From Methylocella tundrae (GTDB lineage: Bacteria; Pseudomonadota; Alphaproteobacteria; Rhizobiales; Beijerinckiaceae), in contig NZ_CP139089.1 in the NCBI RefSeq assembly GCF_038024855.1, forward strand, positions 992,001-1,056,000: a stretch of 64,000 nucleotides of DNA. Reading direction: 5' to 3'. Numbering within the stretch: the first letter of the stretch is position 1; each line of letters opens with the position of its first letter. The notes below the pieces were generated by a model, which had not been told where the DNA came from, made no database searches, and was given only the letters and a program-made list of their open reading frames with translations. This document shows, one piece after another, positions 9,040-18,950 of this stretch. Both the position numbers and the translations under genes were made by a program.

Positions 9040-10171
9040 CTAATCGACGTCTTCCATCGCGATTGGGGCTCCTCCGGAGAGCTTCTGCGCCAGCGCCGCC
9101 TCCATGAAGGGATCTAGGTCGCCGTCCAGCACATCATCTGGCGTTCCGGACGTTGCGCCCGTGCGGAGGTCTTTCACCAACTGGTAGGGCTGCAGCACAT
9201 AGGAGCGGATCTGATGTCCCCAGCCGATTTCGGTCTTTGATGCTTCAGTGGCGTTGGCGGCCGCCTCGCGACGCTCCAATTCCTGCTCATAAAGTCTCGC
9301 GCGCAACATGTTCCAGGCGGTCGCCTTGTTCTTGTGTTGCGAGCGTTCGCCCTGACAGGCGACGACGATACCGGATGGAATATGGGTGATGCGCACAGCG
9401 GAATCGGTCGTGTTGATGTGCTGGCCGCCGGCGCCAGATGAGCGATAGGTGTCGATGCGGCAATCGCTTTCCTTGACATCGATGTCGATCTTGTCGTCGA
9501 TGACGGGATAGACCCACACGGAGGCGAAGCTCGTATGCCGCCGAGCGTTGGAATCGAACGGCGAGATGCGCACGAGCCGATGCACGCCGGATTCGGTCTT
9601 GGCCCAGCCATGAGCGTTATGGCCCTTGACCAGAAGCGTGCCAGATTTGAGGCCCGCTTCATCGCCCGCCGTCTCTTCGATGATCTCGACCTTGAACTTG
9701 TGGCGCTCGGCCCAGCGCGCATACATGCGAAACAGCATGCGCGCCCAGTCGCAACTCTCGGTGCCCCCGGCTCCCGCGTGAACTTCGACATAGGTGTCGT
9801 TCGAATCGACCTCGCCCGATAAAAGCGCCTCGATCTGGCGCCGCTCGGCCTCGACTTTGAGGCTTTTCAGCTGGTCGATCGCCTCCTTTTCGGTAGCGGA
9901 ATCTTCTTCCGCCTCGGCGAGTTCGACAAGCGTGACGGCGTCTTCGAGTTCGTTGTCGAAGCGCCTGATCGAGCCGAGCCGGTCTTCGAGTTCGGTCCGC
10001 TCGCGCATGATTTTCTGCGCGGCCTCAGCGTCGTTCCAAAGATTTGGATCTTCGACCTTGGCGTTCAGTTCAGCAAGGCGGCGATGAGCGACATCGACGT
10101 CAAAGATGCCTCCTCAGCAATCCCATGGATTGCTTGATGGCTTGAACCAACCCTTCAGCTTCGGCGCGCAT
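9040..10171 (-). CDS. prfB: peptide chain release factor 2, made by programmed +1 frameshift
   Basis: RF2 reads UGA and UAA stop codons. The gene is in two frames. Frame one starts at ATG 10171 and codes 23 residues (MRAEAEGLVQ to GLLRRHL) up to CTT at 10105-10103, followed by an in-frame TGA at 10102-10100. Skipping one base gives GAC and a second frame that runs to 9040 with 353 residues. The joined product is 376 residues, the normal RF2 length. Both sides of the junction match alphaproteobacterial RF2 (LLRRHL then DVDVAHRRLAELNA). The peptidyl-hydrolysis motif is in GAGGQHINTTDSAVR, and the stop-codon recognition motif SPF is in RISPFDSNARR. A naive call from ATG 10008 would lose about 54 residues. 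It sits downstream of mrcA and the AT-rich ORF. Confidence 0.96.
10099..10114 (-). promoter_or_regulatory. prfB +1 programmed frameshift signal
   Basis: On the minus strand the site reads AGGAGG CAT CTT TGA C. A perfect internal Shine-Dalgarno sequence sits three bases before the slippery CTT, followed by the UGA that RF2 itself recognises. This has the same architecture as the E. coli prfB site (AGGGGG TAT CTT TGA C). Low RF2 slows termination at UGA and favours slippage, so RF2 autoregulates its synthesis. Confidence 0.95.
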
Positions 10172-10274
10172 GTCTTTGAGAACTTTCTGGTGAGGGAGCG
10201 ACGCATGCGCCCCGAGATGGCGGGAACATAGGGTGGCGGACCCGCGATGTAAATGGCGGGGATGTATGATGCGT

Positions 10275-10670
10275 TTAGCTTTGCGTTTGCGGAGACTTTG
10301 AGAAGCGCCACCACCGTATTAGATAGTCAGATAACTCATATAATCCAAAGGACATGGAAAAAAACAAAATGGTTGCAACCAGAGCATCGTAATTGGAATG
10401 GCTATTCATAAAATCAAGAACAAGTCCGCATCCTAAAAATACTAACGCAAAGCATACAAATGTGTTCTTAAAGTACACTTTACTCCAACTTAGGACTCCA
10501 ATGCACGCAGATAGCGGCAATACAATGCTAATTACTAGGCCATAAGGCGACGCCAAAAATTTTAAGGTGAGGGTTGAACGAGTATACCTATCGAAAATGC
10601 CAAACCAGACTATCAATCCTACCAATAAACAAAGAACTGCTATTCTTGTTCTAACACGCGGCATGGGCAT
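10275..10670 (-). CDS. hypothetical four-helix membrane protein in an AT-rich insert
   Basis: This 131-residue protein has four hydrophobic segments, at about residues 9-26, 42-62, 69-88 and 95-117, with few charges between them and a basic tail. I do not recognise the family. Base composition differs sharply from its surroundings: two consecutive 60-base blocks (10381-10500) are each 22/60 GC in a chromosome that is plainly GC-rich. It interrupts the common alphaproteobacterial order mrcA-prfB, lying 67 bases after mrcA and about 100 bases before prfB. GACGAG lies eight bases before ATG 10670; a second ATG two codons in is possible. Horizontal acquisition is likely but no mobility gene is present. 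Confidence 0.6.
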   Translation of the reverse strand: MPMPRVRTRIAVLCLLVGLIVWFGIFDRYTRSTLTLKFLASPYGLVISIVLPLSACIGVLSWSKVYFKNTFVCFALVFLGCGLVLDFMNSHSNYDALVATILFFSMSFGLYELSDYLIRWWRFSKSPQTQS

Positions 10671-10737
10671 AAAATTAACTCGTCTATGGAAGTCACATTC
10701 TGAAGGAATTCAGCCATCCATTGTAGAATGTCAACTT

Positions 10738-13152
10738 TCAATACAGCCCGCCCGTCCCTGTTCCGACGACGCGGTCGGCGTCCGGATTGACGGACTGCGC
10801 GCGCGGCGAGGCGTCGCTCGTTGCATAGGAGTCAGGTGGCGCCGTGCCTGGCTTGAACGCCTCAAGGATCGTGCCAGAGCCGCTTGAGCGCATGCCTGTT
10901 CTGGCGTCGACCGAGATCAGTTTGATGCCCGGCGGCACGCGGAATGGCACATCGGGCTTGTCTTTCAGCGCCATCGTCATGAAGTCGCGGAAGATTGGCG
11001 CCGTATATTGCGCGGCTTGGGCGGAATCGCCAAGCGACCGCGGCTGGTCGTAGCCCATGAAGACGCCAACCGTAAGGTCGGGCGAATAGCCGACAAACCA
11101 GAGATCCTTCGCCTCATTGGTCGTGCCGGTTTTGCCGGCGAGGTGCTTGCCGACGGCCTTGATCGACTGCCCCGTCCCGCGCTGGATGACGCCCTCCATG
11201 ATCGAGGTGATCTGATAGGCTGTCAGGGGGTCCAGCACCTGCTCACGCTTATCGATCAGTTTCGGCTCAGGCTGATTTTCCCATTTATCCGCGTCGCAGC
11301 CCTCGCAGATGCGCTCGTCGTGGCGATAGATCGTGTGGCCCCAGCGGTCCTGGATGCGGTCGATCAGCGTCGGCTTGATCCGCTTGCCGCCATTGGCCAG
11401 CATCGAATAGGCGGTGGTCATGCGCAAAAGCGTCGTTTCGCCGGAGCCGAGCGACATCGACAGATAGGGCGGCAAATCATCATAGATGCCAAACCGCTTG
11501 GCGTATTCCGCAATCAATGGCATGCCGACGTCGCGGGCGAGGCGCACGGTCATCTGATTGATCGAATGTTCGACGCCATAGCGCAAGGTATGCGGGCCGC
11601 TCGACTTGCCTTCGAAGTTTTCCGGCCGCCAAACACCAAGGCCCGCCCCCTGATCGATTTCGATCGGCGCGTCGAGAACGATCGAGGACGGGGTGTAGCC
11701 ATTGTCGAGCGCGGTCGCGTAGACGAAGGGTTTGAACGATGAACCGGGCTGCCGCAGCGCCTGCGTCGCTCGGTTGAACTCGGACTGATCGAAGGAGAAT
11801 CCTCCGACCATGGCGAACACGCGGCCGGTGTAGGGATCCATCGCGATGATGGCGCCGCTGACTTCTGGAATCTGACGCAGGCGATACTGTCCGGGTCTGC
11901 CGTCGACCGGATCGACATAGATGACGTCGCCAGGGGTCAGCGAGGATCGCGAGCCGACGCCCCGCGTCCAATGCAAGCCCACGTTGCTGGCGAGCGTTGC
12001 AAGCTCGCGTTCGCGTTCGATTTCGCCCGATTTTTCTCGCCGTGGCTGCAGGCCGATGCGCGCGCCATTCTCGTTGGCGTCGATGACAACGGCCAGCCGC
12101 CATGATCCGACGTCGCCGAGGGCCGGCACGTCGGCGAGGGCGACGCCCCAATCCTGACTGATGTCGATATGACGCATCGGGCCTCGGAAGCCATGCGCTT
12201 CATCATAACGCACGAGGCCGTCGACCAGCGCGCGGCGCGCCATCAGCTGCATCTTCGGATCAAGCGTCGTGCGGACCGAAAGACCGCCCTCGTAAAGCTT
12301 CTTTTCGCCGTAGCGGTCATTCAATTCGCGGCGCACTTCCTCGGCAAAGAAGCCGGCGGACAGAGCGTTCGGCGAGAGCACGCGCGGATTGACGCCCAAA
12401 GGCTCGGTCTTGGCCTTCTCGCCGTCGGCGCGCGATACATAGCCGTTTTCGACCATCCGATCGATGACCCAGTTGCGCCGTTCGATCGCCCGCTCACGCT
12501 TGAGGAAGGGGTGATAATTATTCGGGGCCTTGGGCAGAGCGGCGAGATAGGCAGCCTGCGCGACGGTCAGCTCGTTGACCGACTTGCCAAAGTAATTTAG
12601 AGCCGCGGCGGCGACTCCGTAATTGCCTAGTCCAAGATAAATCTCATTCAGGTAAAGCTCGAGAATTTTTTCCTTTGAATAGGCGCCTTCGATGCGGAAC
12701 GCCAGAAGCGCTTCCTTGATCTTACGCTCGAAAGACCGCTCGTTGGTCAGGAGGAAATTCTTGGCGACCTGCTGCGTGATCGTCGAGGCGCCCTGCACGT
12801 GCTTTTCACCCTGAACGAGAACCAGAGTGGCGCGCAAAATACCTTCCGGATCGACGCCGGCGTGATGATAAAAATTCTTGTCTTCCGCGGATATGAAGGC
12901 GTCCTTCACGAGCGGCGGAATAGCCGCGCTCGGAAGGTAAAGGCGCCGCTCGCGCGCATATTCGGCAAGGAGAGATCCGTCGCCGGCGTGAACCCGCGTC
13001 ATGACCTTTGGCTCGTAGTTCTTCAACTGCGTGTAATCAGGAAGGTCTTTCTCAAAATTCCAAATGACCAGTCCAGCGGCGCAAGCCGCCACGACGAAGA
13101 AAATCGCCGCGGTCGCGAAGATGAAACCGAGAAAACGGGCAATAAGCCGCAT
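10738..13152 (-). CDS. mrcA: penicillin-binding protein 1A (bifunctional)
   Basis: A class A PBP of 804 residues, anchored in the inner membrane by a helix at about residues 8-32, which polymerises and cross-links peptidoglycan. The transglycosylase domain shows FISAEDKNFYHHAGVD with catalytic E90 and GASTITQQVAKNFLL. The transpeptidase domain has the active-site tetrad in PGSSFKPFVYATALDNG (Ser near residue 470), then SINQMTVRLA and the KTG motif in GKTGTTNEAKDLWFVGY. An OB-like region rich in charged residues lies between the two domains, as in other alphaproteobacterial PBP1a. Upstream on the same strand is the amidase gene. This amidase-mrcA-prfB order is common in the class, although here an extra ORF follows mrcA. 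Confidence 0.96.
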   Translation of the reverse strand: MRLIARFLGFIFATAAIFFVVAACAAGLVIWNFEKDLPDYTQLKNYEPKVMTRVHAGDGSLLAEYARERRLYLPSAAIPPLVKDAFISAEDKNFYHHAGVDPEGILRATLVLVQGEKHVQGASTITQQVAKNFLLTNERSFERKIKEALLAFRIEGAYSKEKILELYLNEIYLGLGNYGVAAAALNYFGKSVNELTVAQAAYLAALPKAPNNYHPFLKRERAIERRNWVIDRMVENGYVSRADGEKAKTEPLGVNPRVLSPNALSAGFFAEEVRRELNDRYGEKKLYEGGLSVRTTLDPKMQLMARRALVDGLVRYDEAHGFRGPMRHIDISQDWGVALADVPALGDVGSWRLAVVIDANENGARIGLQPRREKSGEIERERELATLASNVGLHWTRGVGSRSSLTPGDVIYVDPVDGRPGQYRLRQIPEVSGAIIAMDPYTGRVFAMVGGFSFDQSEFNRATQALRQPGSSFKPFVYATALDNGYTPSSIVLDAPIEIDQGAGLGVWRPENFEGKSSGPHTLRYGVEHSINQMTVRLARDVGMPLIAEYAKRFGIYDDLPPYLSMSLGSGETTLLRMTTAYSMLANGGKRIKPTLIDRIQDRWGHTIYRHDERICEGCDADKWENQPEPKLIDKREQVLDPLTAYQITSIMEGVIQRGTGQSIKAVGKHLAGKTGTTNEAKDLWFVGYSPDLTVGVFMGYDQPRSLGDSAQAAQYTAPIFRDFMTMALKDKPDVPFRVPPGIKLISVDARTGMRSSGSGTILEAFKPGTAPPDSYATSDASPRAQSVNPDADRVVGTGTGGLY

Positions 13153-13395
13153 ACGGAGGCCTTTTCATAAATTTTGCGCGGGGCCGCCAAAAGCAGCGGT
13201 TTTTCCAGTTCGGCCTCGCGATCAAACAAACAAGCGGCGTTATCGATTCGGTTTATAAAACGATTACGCTCCAATATGACACGCCGCTTTGAGCCTGCGC
13301 AGAGCGTGATGGCCCATCCCTGCGGCGCTTTTGTGTTAATAGTTTGTCAAGCGATCGCACGCCAGAGCGAATCGGCGCCCCGCCCTGCTCCCGGC

Positions 13396-14886
13396 TCAGC
13401 GGGCATCGCTGGCGGACTCCCCAGGAGGCGCCTGAAGGGCTGCCTTGCCGATCGCGGGATCGCCATCGGGCGCATCCGGACGCTCTGGCGTCGCGACCGA
13501 TGGCGATGAAATAGCTCCCACAGGCGCCGGATCCTTGACGGCCTCAGAGAAATTTGATGTGCCGCGCTCAGAAAAAAAGGCATTGATCGCTTCAGCCATG
13601 CGACTCACGGCTTGGTCACGCCATTGCGGCGATGACAGAGCGATATCGTCCTTTTCGTTCGACAGATAGCCGAGCTCCAGCAGCACCGACGGGACGTCGG
13701 GCGCCTTCAGCACGCGGAAACCGGCCGAACGCTGCGGATTCTTATTGAGCCTGCCGGCGACCTTCCAATAATTCAAAAGAGTGTGGGCGAAGACGTGGCT
13801 ATAGGCGCGCGTCTCCCGCCGCGTCAGATCAAACAGAATATCGGAGACCTCGGAGGCGTCCTCCGTCCGGTCGAGCCCTGCGGCGGAGTCGGCCTGATTC
13901 TCCTTCTCGGCGACGCGCGCCGCTTCCGCATCGGAAGCCCGATCAGAGACGGTGTAAACCGTCGCGCCAGAGACATCCGTCGCCTCGGCCAGCGTGTCCG
14001 CATGGATCGAGACAAATAACGCAACTTTACGGTCACGCGCCATCCTGACGCGCTCGCTAAGGGAGATGAAGCTGTCGTCCTCACGCGTTAGAACCGGCTG
14101 GTAGAGCCCGTCCGCATCAAGCCTTGCCGCAAGCGCCTTGGCGAAGTCGAGCACCAGGTCTTTTTCGATCAACCCATTGACGCTCGCGCCGCGATCAATG
14201 CCGCCGTGACCGGGATCGATCATGACGATCGGCTTGCCGGCGGCGGACTGTATTTTCTCGGCAATCCGGTCTCGAGCCGGCTGCGCCAGCGCCGCGCGGG
14301 CGGTCTGCGCCGCCGCCGCGAAATGCGCACGATCGGTCTTTGCCAGTTCGATGACCAGGCGCGTTTTACCGCCGCCGCCGCTCGTTTCGCACCCCGCGCG
14401 AACAATGCGGGCCGGTCCGGAAAGATCGATGACGATGCGCGAGCGTCCCTTTTCGATCTGGCCGAAACGGAAGGACGTGACGAGGCCCCTCGGGCTGACG
14501 AGAGTCCTGACTGACGCCCCGCCGTCACGATCGCCATGCCGCCGGGGGGGCGCCAACGCTTTGCCGATCTCCGAATCTATCATGAACCGGATCTCCGATG
14601 CGTCGATGATAATGCGATCCGGGTCGGCAAGGACAAAGCCGGCAGCCTCCACCGGAGCCGATAGTTCGAAAACGAGGCTGGCGTGATCCCCGCCGTCGTC
14701 CAGCTCCGCGGCGGAGGCTTCGATGGCGCCGGCCGCGCTCGAGGCGGAGGCGGTGGAAGAGGCGCCGTCTTCGGCTCGCGGCGCCGGTGCGACGGGCGCC
14801 GTCAAGGCGCAGAGCATCAAGACGGCGGCGGCGAACCGTCTCCAACCGGCGATTTTCGCGGCGATGTCAGCCATCTCAAGCGCCAT
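13396..14886 (-). CDS. N-acetylmuramoyl-L-alanine amidase (AmiC-type)
   Basis: A periplasmic zinc amidase of 496 residues that cleaves the amide between MurNAc and the stem peptide, mainly during septum splitting. An N-terminal signal peptide covers about residues 1-38. An AMIN-like beta domain follows at about 50-190, then the Amidase_3 domain. Zinc ligands are visible in IVMIDPGHGGIDRGA (His), GLIEKDLVLDFA (Glu) and FVSIHADTL (His). The catalytic Glu is in VLLELGYLSNEKD. The C-terminal 60 residues are Pro/Ala-rich and probably disordered. AAGGG precedes ATG 14886 with good spacing; ATG 14874 is a weaker alternative. It probably starts the minus-strand cell-wall operon with mrcA. Confidence 0.93.
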   Translation of the reverse strand: MALEMADIAAKIAGWRRFAAAVLMLCALTAPVAPAPRAEDGASSTASASSAAGAIEASAAELDDGGDHASLVFELSAPVEAAGFVLADPDRIIIDASEIRFMIDSEIGKALAPPRRHGDRDGGASVRTLVSPRGLVTSFRFGQIEKGRSRIVIDLSGPARIVRAGCETSGGGGKTRLVIELAKTDRAHFAAAAQTARAALAQPARDRIAEKIQSAAGKPIVMIDPGHGGIDRGASVNGLIEKDLVLDFAKALAARLDADGLYQPVLTREDDSFISLSERVRMARDRKVALFVSIHADTLAEATDVSGATVYTVSDRASDAEAARVAEKENQADSAAGLDRTEDASEVSDILFDLTRRETRAYSHVFAHTLLNYWKVAGRLNKNPQRSAGFRVLKAPDVPSVLLELGYLSNEKDDIALSSPQWRDQAVSRMAEAINAFFSERGTSNFSEAVKDPAPVGAISSPSVATPERPDAPDGDPAIGKAALQAPPGESASDAR

Positions 14887-15748
14887 ATGTTGCCCTTCGA
14901 CAGGATTGGATCGAAAACTTGCGCCAAGCTGTCGCCGCGGCGAGCATCCTCTGTGGCCGTCGCGGCCTGCGCGGATCCCTCGCTCAAAGTCATAGGATGA
15001 ACGAGGTTAACACCTTATAACCGTCACTGGAATGCCGGCCGCAGGCTGTAGCCGCTCAGACACAGACGACTAAAAACTTGCCAAACGGCCTGCGAACCCG
15101 ATATGAAAGCATATTCTTTCTCGGCCTGGAGATTCGCGGGTTTTGAGACCTTCGGATTTTGTTTGGTTTTCCGCAAATCTTGGCCTCGGCGTTCGACTTT
15201 TCTCAGCGTCTATGAAGATAAAATGGACGTCAGAGCTATCGTCGGTTCAGATTTCGCCATTTTGGTCGTCGGCATCTTGAAACCTTTCAAAGAGATGCGA
15301 CGGCTCTGGAATGGGCTGCATCGGGCTACCCCCCCAACCAGCCGAGAGAGTGTTTCTGGACGGTTTCAAGCAAGCCGTTTCGAATAGGTAAAGAGGAAAA
15401 TGGATTTCGCCGCGACGCGTCACTCTACGACCGTCAGTCACACCGCCGAAATATGCGACGCGTTCGTTCGGACGCAATGTCTTGTCGGCGCGAGATCCCC
15501 GGCGCTCAATTCCTCGGCGCCAAAATCAATGCGTCGTCTTCGCGACCCTCTTGGCAGCCCCTGTCCGGATTGGTCGAGCCGTCGCGCTTTCACCCTGGCG
15601 GACAAGACCCCGCCGCCGATTTCGCCTTTCCCCTCCCATCCAATGCCTGACGCGCACCCGTGTCGGCCGCAATCAGCCCCGTTGTCTCGATTGAAGACTT
15701 CGACCGGCGGCCGCGGCCCCGCGCGCGTTTCGCCTGAACGAGTCTCCC
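14887..15748. other. long divergent spacer and probable rne leader
   Basis: These 860 bases separate the amidase and rne. RNase E genes elsewhere have long 5' leaders that RNase E itself cuts for autoregulation, so much of 15100-15748 may be rne leader. That is inference; I could not establish a conserved hairpin by eye. A 94-codon open frame at 15103-15387 lacks convincing coding character. The last 150 bases upstream of rne are GC-rich, while 15100-15250 is AT-richer and a plausible promoter area. Confidence 0.4.
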
Positions 15749-18700
15749 ATGGCCAACAAAATGCTTATCGATGCGTCCCACCCAGAAGAAACCCGGGTGG
15801 TCGTCCTCCGCGGTAATCGCGTCGAGGAATTTGATTTTGAATCCGCCAGCAAAAAACAGCTCCGCGGCAATATTTACCTCGCCAAAGTCACGCGCGTTGA
15901 ACCCTCGCTGCAGGCCGCCTTCGTGGATTACGGCGGCAACCGCCACGGATTTTTGGCCTTTTCAGAAATTCACCCGGACTATTACCAGATCCCCGTTGTC
16001 GATCGGCAGGCGCTGATCGACGAAGAGGCGAAAGCCCAACGCGACGAAGAAGACGAAGAAACAGGCGGTCAGCGGCGCAGCCGCCGGTTCCGGCGTGGCG
16101 ATCGAGGCGGACGGCGCGCCGAAAAGCGCGCCGCCGATGGTGAGACGCTGTCAGAGCCTTTCGCGGACTCGCAGGACGTCGAGGCCGACACAAACGCAGG
16201 CGCCGAACCGACTTTCGAACCGCAGGAAGGCGCTTCTTCAGTACAGGAGAGCGATGAAAGCCGCGCTCTCGAAACCGCTGGCGCCCCGGAGATGCTTTTC
16301 GCCGCCGACGAGGGATCGCACAACGCAATCGGGGCGGAAGTGTCATTCGCCGCGGACGACGCCAGCGCGGCTTTCGGCGATGCGTCTTCCGAAAGCAGTC
16401 TTGATGAAGAGGCCGAGCGCGCCGGCGCGGCTTTTGACGAAAGCGCGCCCGAACGCGAAGCCTCCTTCAGCGAGCCGACCGATGAGGCTTTGAGCGGCGA
16501 TCTTCGGCCAGGCGAGGCCGAGGCGGGCTCCGATACGCGCACGAGCGACCGCCGCTCCGCCGACGCCGATGAAGACGGCGAAGATGAAGAAGAGCATGTG
16601 GAGCAACTTGGCGGCGACGCCATGGAGGAAGTGCCTTTCCGTCCGCAGCGCTATCGCAAGCAGTACAAGATCCAGGAAGTCATCAAGCGCCGTCAGGTGC
16701 TTCTGGTGCAGGTCGTCAAGGAAGAACGCGGCAACAAGGGCGCCGCGCTGACCACCTATCTCTCCCTCGCCGGCCGCTATTCCGTGCTGATGCCGAACAC
16801 GGCGCGCGGCGGCGGAATCTCGCGCAAGATCACCGATTCGACGGACCGGCAGAGGCTGAAGTCAATCGCCCAGGAGCTCGAAGTTCCGGAAGGCATGGGC
16901 GTCATTTTACGCACGGCGGGCGCGAGCCGCACCAAGCCAGAGGTCAAGCGCGACTTCGAATATTTGCTGCGGATGTGGGAGACCGTTCGCGAGACGACGC
17001 TGAAATCCACAGCGCCCATGCTCGTCTACGAGGAAGGATCGCTGATCAAGCGCGCCATCCGCGATCTCTACAATAAGGACATCGACGATATCGTCGTCGC
17101 GGGCGAAAAAGGTTTTCGCGAGGCGCGGGACTTCATGCGCCTGCTGATGCCGAGCCACGCGCGCAGCGTTCAGCCCTATCGTGATCCGCAGCCGATTTTC
17201 TCGAAATCCGGCGTCGAGGCGCAGCTCGACGCGATGTTCCTCAATCAGGTCACGCTGAAATCGGGCGGCTATATCGTCATCAACCAGACCGAAGCTCTGG
17301 TTGCGATCGACGTCAATTCCGGACGCTCCACCCGCGAGCACAATATCGAGGACACGGCGCTCAGAACCAATCTCGAAGCGGCCGACGAAGTCGCTCGGCA
17401 ATTGCGTCTGCGCGATCTCGCTGGGCTGATCGTGGTCGATTTCATCGACATGGAGGAGGGCCGCAACAACCGCGCGGTCGAGCGGCGGCTGAAGGACGCA
17501 CTGAAAAACGATCGGGCCCGCATTCAGGTCGGCCGGATTTCCCATTTTGGCCTCCTTGAAATGTCGCGGCAGCGCATTCGCACGGGCGTTCTTGAGGGCT
17601 CGACCGAGATTTGCCCGCATTGCTCGGGATCTGGAATGCTGCGCTCCACTGCTTCCATCGCGCTGCATGTTTTGCGCGTCGTCGAAGACGCGCTGATCAA
17701 GAGCGCGAGCCACGACCTCATCGTCAAGACCAGAACCCCCGTCGCGCTCTATATCCTCAATGAAAAGCGCGCCACGTTACGCGATCTTGAGCGCCGCTTC
17801 GGCGTCGCCGTCACGATCGACTCCGACGACAGCCTGATCGGCGCCGTTTATCACGCGATCGAGCGCGGCGAACCCGCGTCGGGCGGCCATGAGCCGCTTG
17901 CCCTTGCGGCGGGCGAGCCCGCGCATTTCACACCCGAGGAATTCGGCGAGGAGATTCTCGTGGAGTTCGAGGAGCCGCAAGAAAGCGCGCCCGGCTCGCA
18001 TCTCACCGCGATCGAGGCTCAGGACGAGGACGAAACGCAAGACGAGAACGGTCAGCGCGGGGAAGGCGAGAGTGAAAGCGAGGCCGACAGCCGCCGGCGG
18101 CGCAGGCGCAGGCGCAGACGCGGCCGGGGCAGCGATCGGGAAGGATCAGGCATTGCAGCCAATGCGCCCCAGCCGTCCGATGAGGCGCTCCAGGTGATGG
18201 CCCAGATCGGCGGCTTGCAACCTTTGGGTGCGAATGCCGGGAACGCGTTTGAAGGCGGAGCAACCTCCGATGCCGAACCAGAATTTGGCGCCGAAGAAGG
18301 CGTGGCGGAAGCGCCCGTCGAGACGGTAGCGGTTGGCGAGACGGCCCCTCCTCTCCCCGATGCGGAGGCCGTACCCGCCAAAGCAGGCGAGCGTCGCCGG
18401 TCGCGCAGAGGCGTCAAAGCGCGCGACACAGCAGCCGAGGCGGCGGCCGAGACGCTGGCAGGAGTGGCCCCGGAGCTGGCGCTAGAGCGCCAGGCCCAAG
18501 ACGCCCCGGCGGCGAATGCTGACGCAGAGACTGAAGCGGCGCCGCCCGCTCGCCGCAACCGCCGTGCGCCCCGCGCCCGTGCGCCGCGCCGCGCAGCGGC
18601 AGGGATCGAGGCGGCAACGGCTCCGACCGAGGCTGCCGATGTATCCGCCGCGGAAGGGCAGCCATTCTCCGCCGAAGGCGAGACGGCGCCCGCCGTCAGC

Positions 18701-18922
18701 CATACTCCCGAGGCTCTAACGGAGCACCAGGGCGCCGAATCGGTCGCGGAGCCGGTTCTCGACCTTCAACCTAGCCAAGGCGCTCCGGCGGCCGAAGCGC
18801 CGGCGTCCGTCCCCGCCCATGAACCTGCCGAGCCCGAGACACAGCCGGCGCAGGAACAGGATCCGAATCGGCCGAAGCGCTCTGGCTGGTGGCAGCGCGC
18901 GAAAGCGAGCCTTAGCCGATAG
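15749..18922 (+). CDS. rne: ribonuclease E
   Basis: The main mRNA-decay and RNA-processing endonuclease and scaffold of the degradosome. The 1057-residue protein starts MANKMLIDASHPEETR, as alphaproteobacterial RNase E does. The S1 RNA-binding domain begins near residue 38 (LRGNIYLAKVTRVEPSLQAA). It is interrupted at about residues 95-300 by an acidic, low-complexity insertion, and resumes at KIQEVIKRRQVLLVQVVKEE. The DNase I-like catalytic part has VAIDVNSGRSTREHN with the metal-binding Asp near 520. The zinc link is CPHCSGSG at about 620. The C-terminal third is disordered, with an Arg block near residue 780 and a final GWWQRAKASLSR. A strong terminator follows the stop. Confidence 0.97.
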   Translation: MANKMLIDASHPEETRVVVLRGNRVEEFDFESASKKQLRGNIYLAKVTRVEPSLQAAFVDYGGNRHGFLAFSEIHPDYYQIPVVDRQALIDEEAKAQRDEEDEETGGQRRSRRFRRGDRGGRRAEKRAADGETLSEPFADSQDVEADTNAGAEPTFEPQEGASSVQESDESRALETAGAPEMLFAADEGSHNAIGAEVSFAADDASAAFGDASSESSLDEEAERAGAAFDESAPEREASFSEPTDEALSGDLRPGEAEAGSDTRTSDRRSADADEDGEDEEEHVEQLGGDAMEEVPFRPQRYRKQYKIQEVIKRRQVLLVQVVKEERGNKGAALTTYLSLAGRYSVLMPNTARGGGISRKITDSTDRQRLKSIAQELEVPEGMGVILRTAGASRTKPEVKRDFEYLLRMWETVRETTLKSTAPMLVYEEGSLIKRAIRDLYNKDIDDIVVAGEKGFREARDFMRLLMPSHARSVQPYRDPQPIFSKSGVEAQLDAMFLNQVTLKSGGYIVINQTEALVAIDVNSGRSTREHNIEDTALRTNLEAADEVARQLRLRDLAGLIVVDFIDMEEGRNNRAVERRLKDALKNDRARIQVGRISHFGLLEMSRQRIRTGVLEGSTEICPHCSGSGMLRSTASIALHVLRVVEDALIKSASHDLIVKTRTPVALYILNEKRATLRDLERRFGVAVTIDSDDSLIGAVYHAIERGEPASGGHEPLALAAGEPAHFTPEEFGEEILVEFEEPQESAPGSHLTAIEAQDEDETQDENGQRGEGESESEADSRRRRRRRRRRGRGSDREGSGIAANAPQPSDEALQVMAQIGGLQPLGANAGNAFEGGATSDAEPEFGAEEGVAEAPVETVAVGETAPPLPDAEAVPAKAGERRRSRRGVKARDTAAEAAAETLAGVAPELALERQAQDAPAANADAETEAAPPARRNRRAPRARAPRRAAAGIEAATAPTEAADVSAAEGQPFSAEGETAPAVSHTPEALTEHQGAESVAEPVLDLQPSQGAPAAEAPASVPAHEPAEPETQPAQEQDPNRPKRSGWWQRAKASLSR

Positions 18923-18950
18923 TCGCCGCTGAGCGCAAACGCCGTCATTG

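Noticed and set aside
10114-10314. 66-residue minus-strand ORF at the prfB start
   Set aside because: It overlaps the prfB leader in another frame and has no ribosome site or family.
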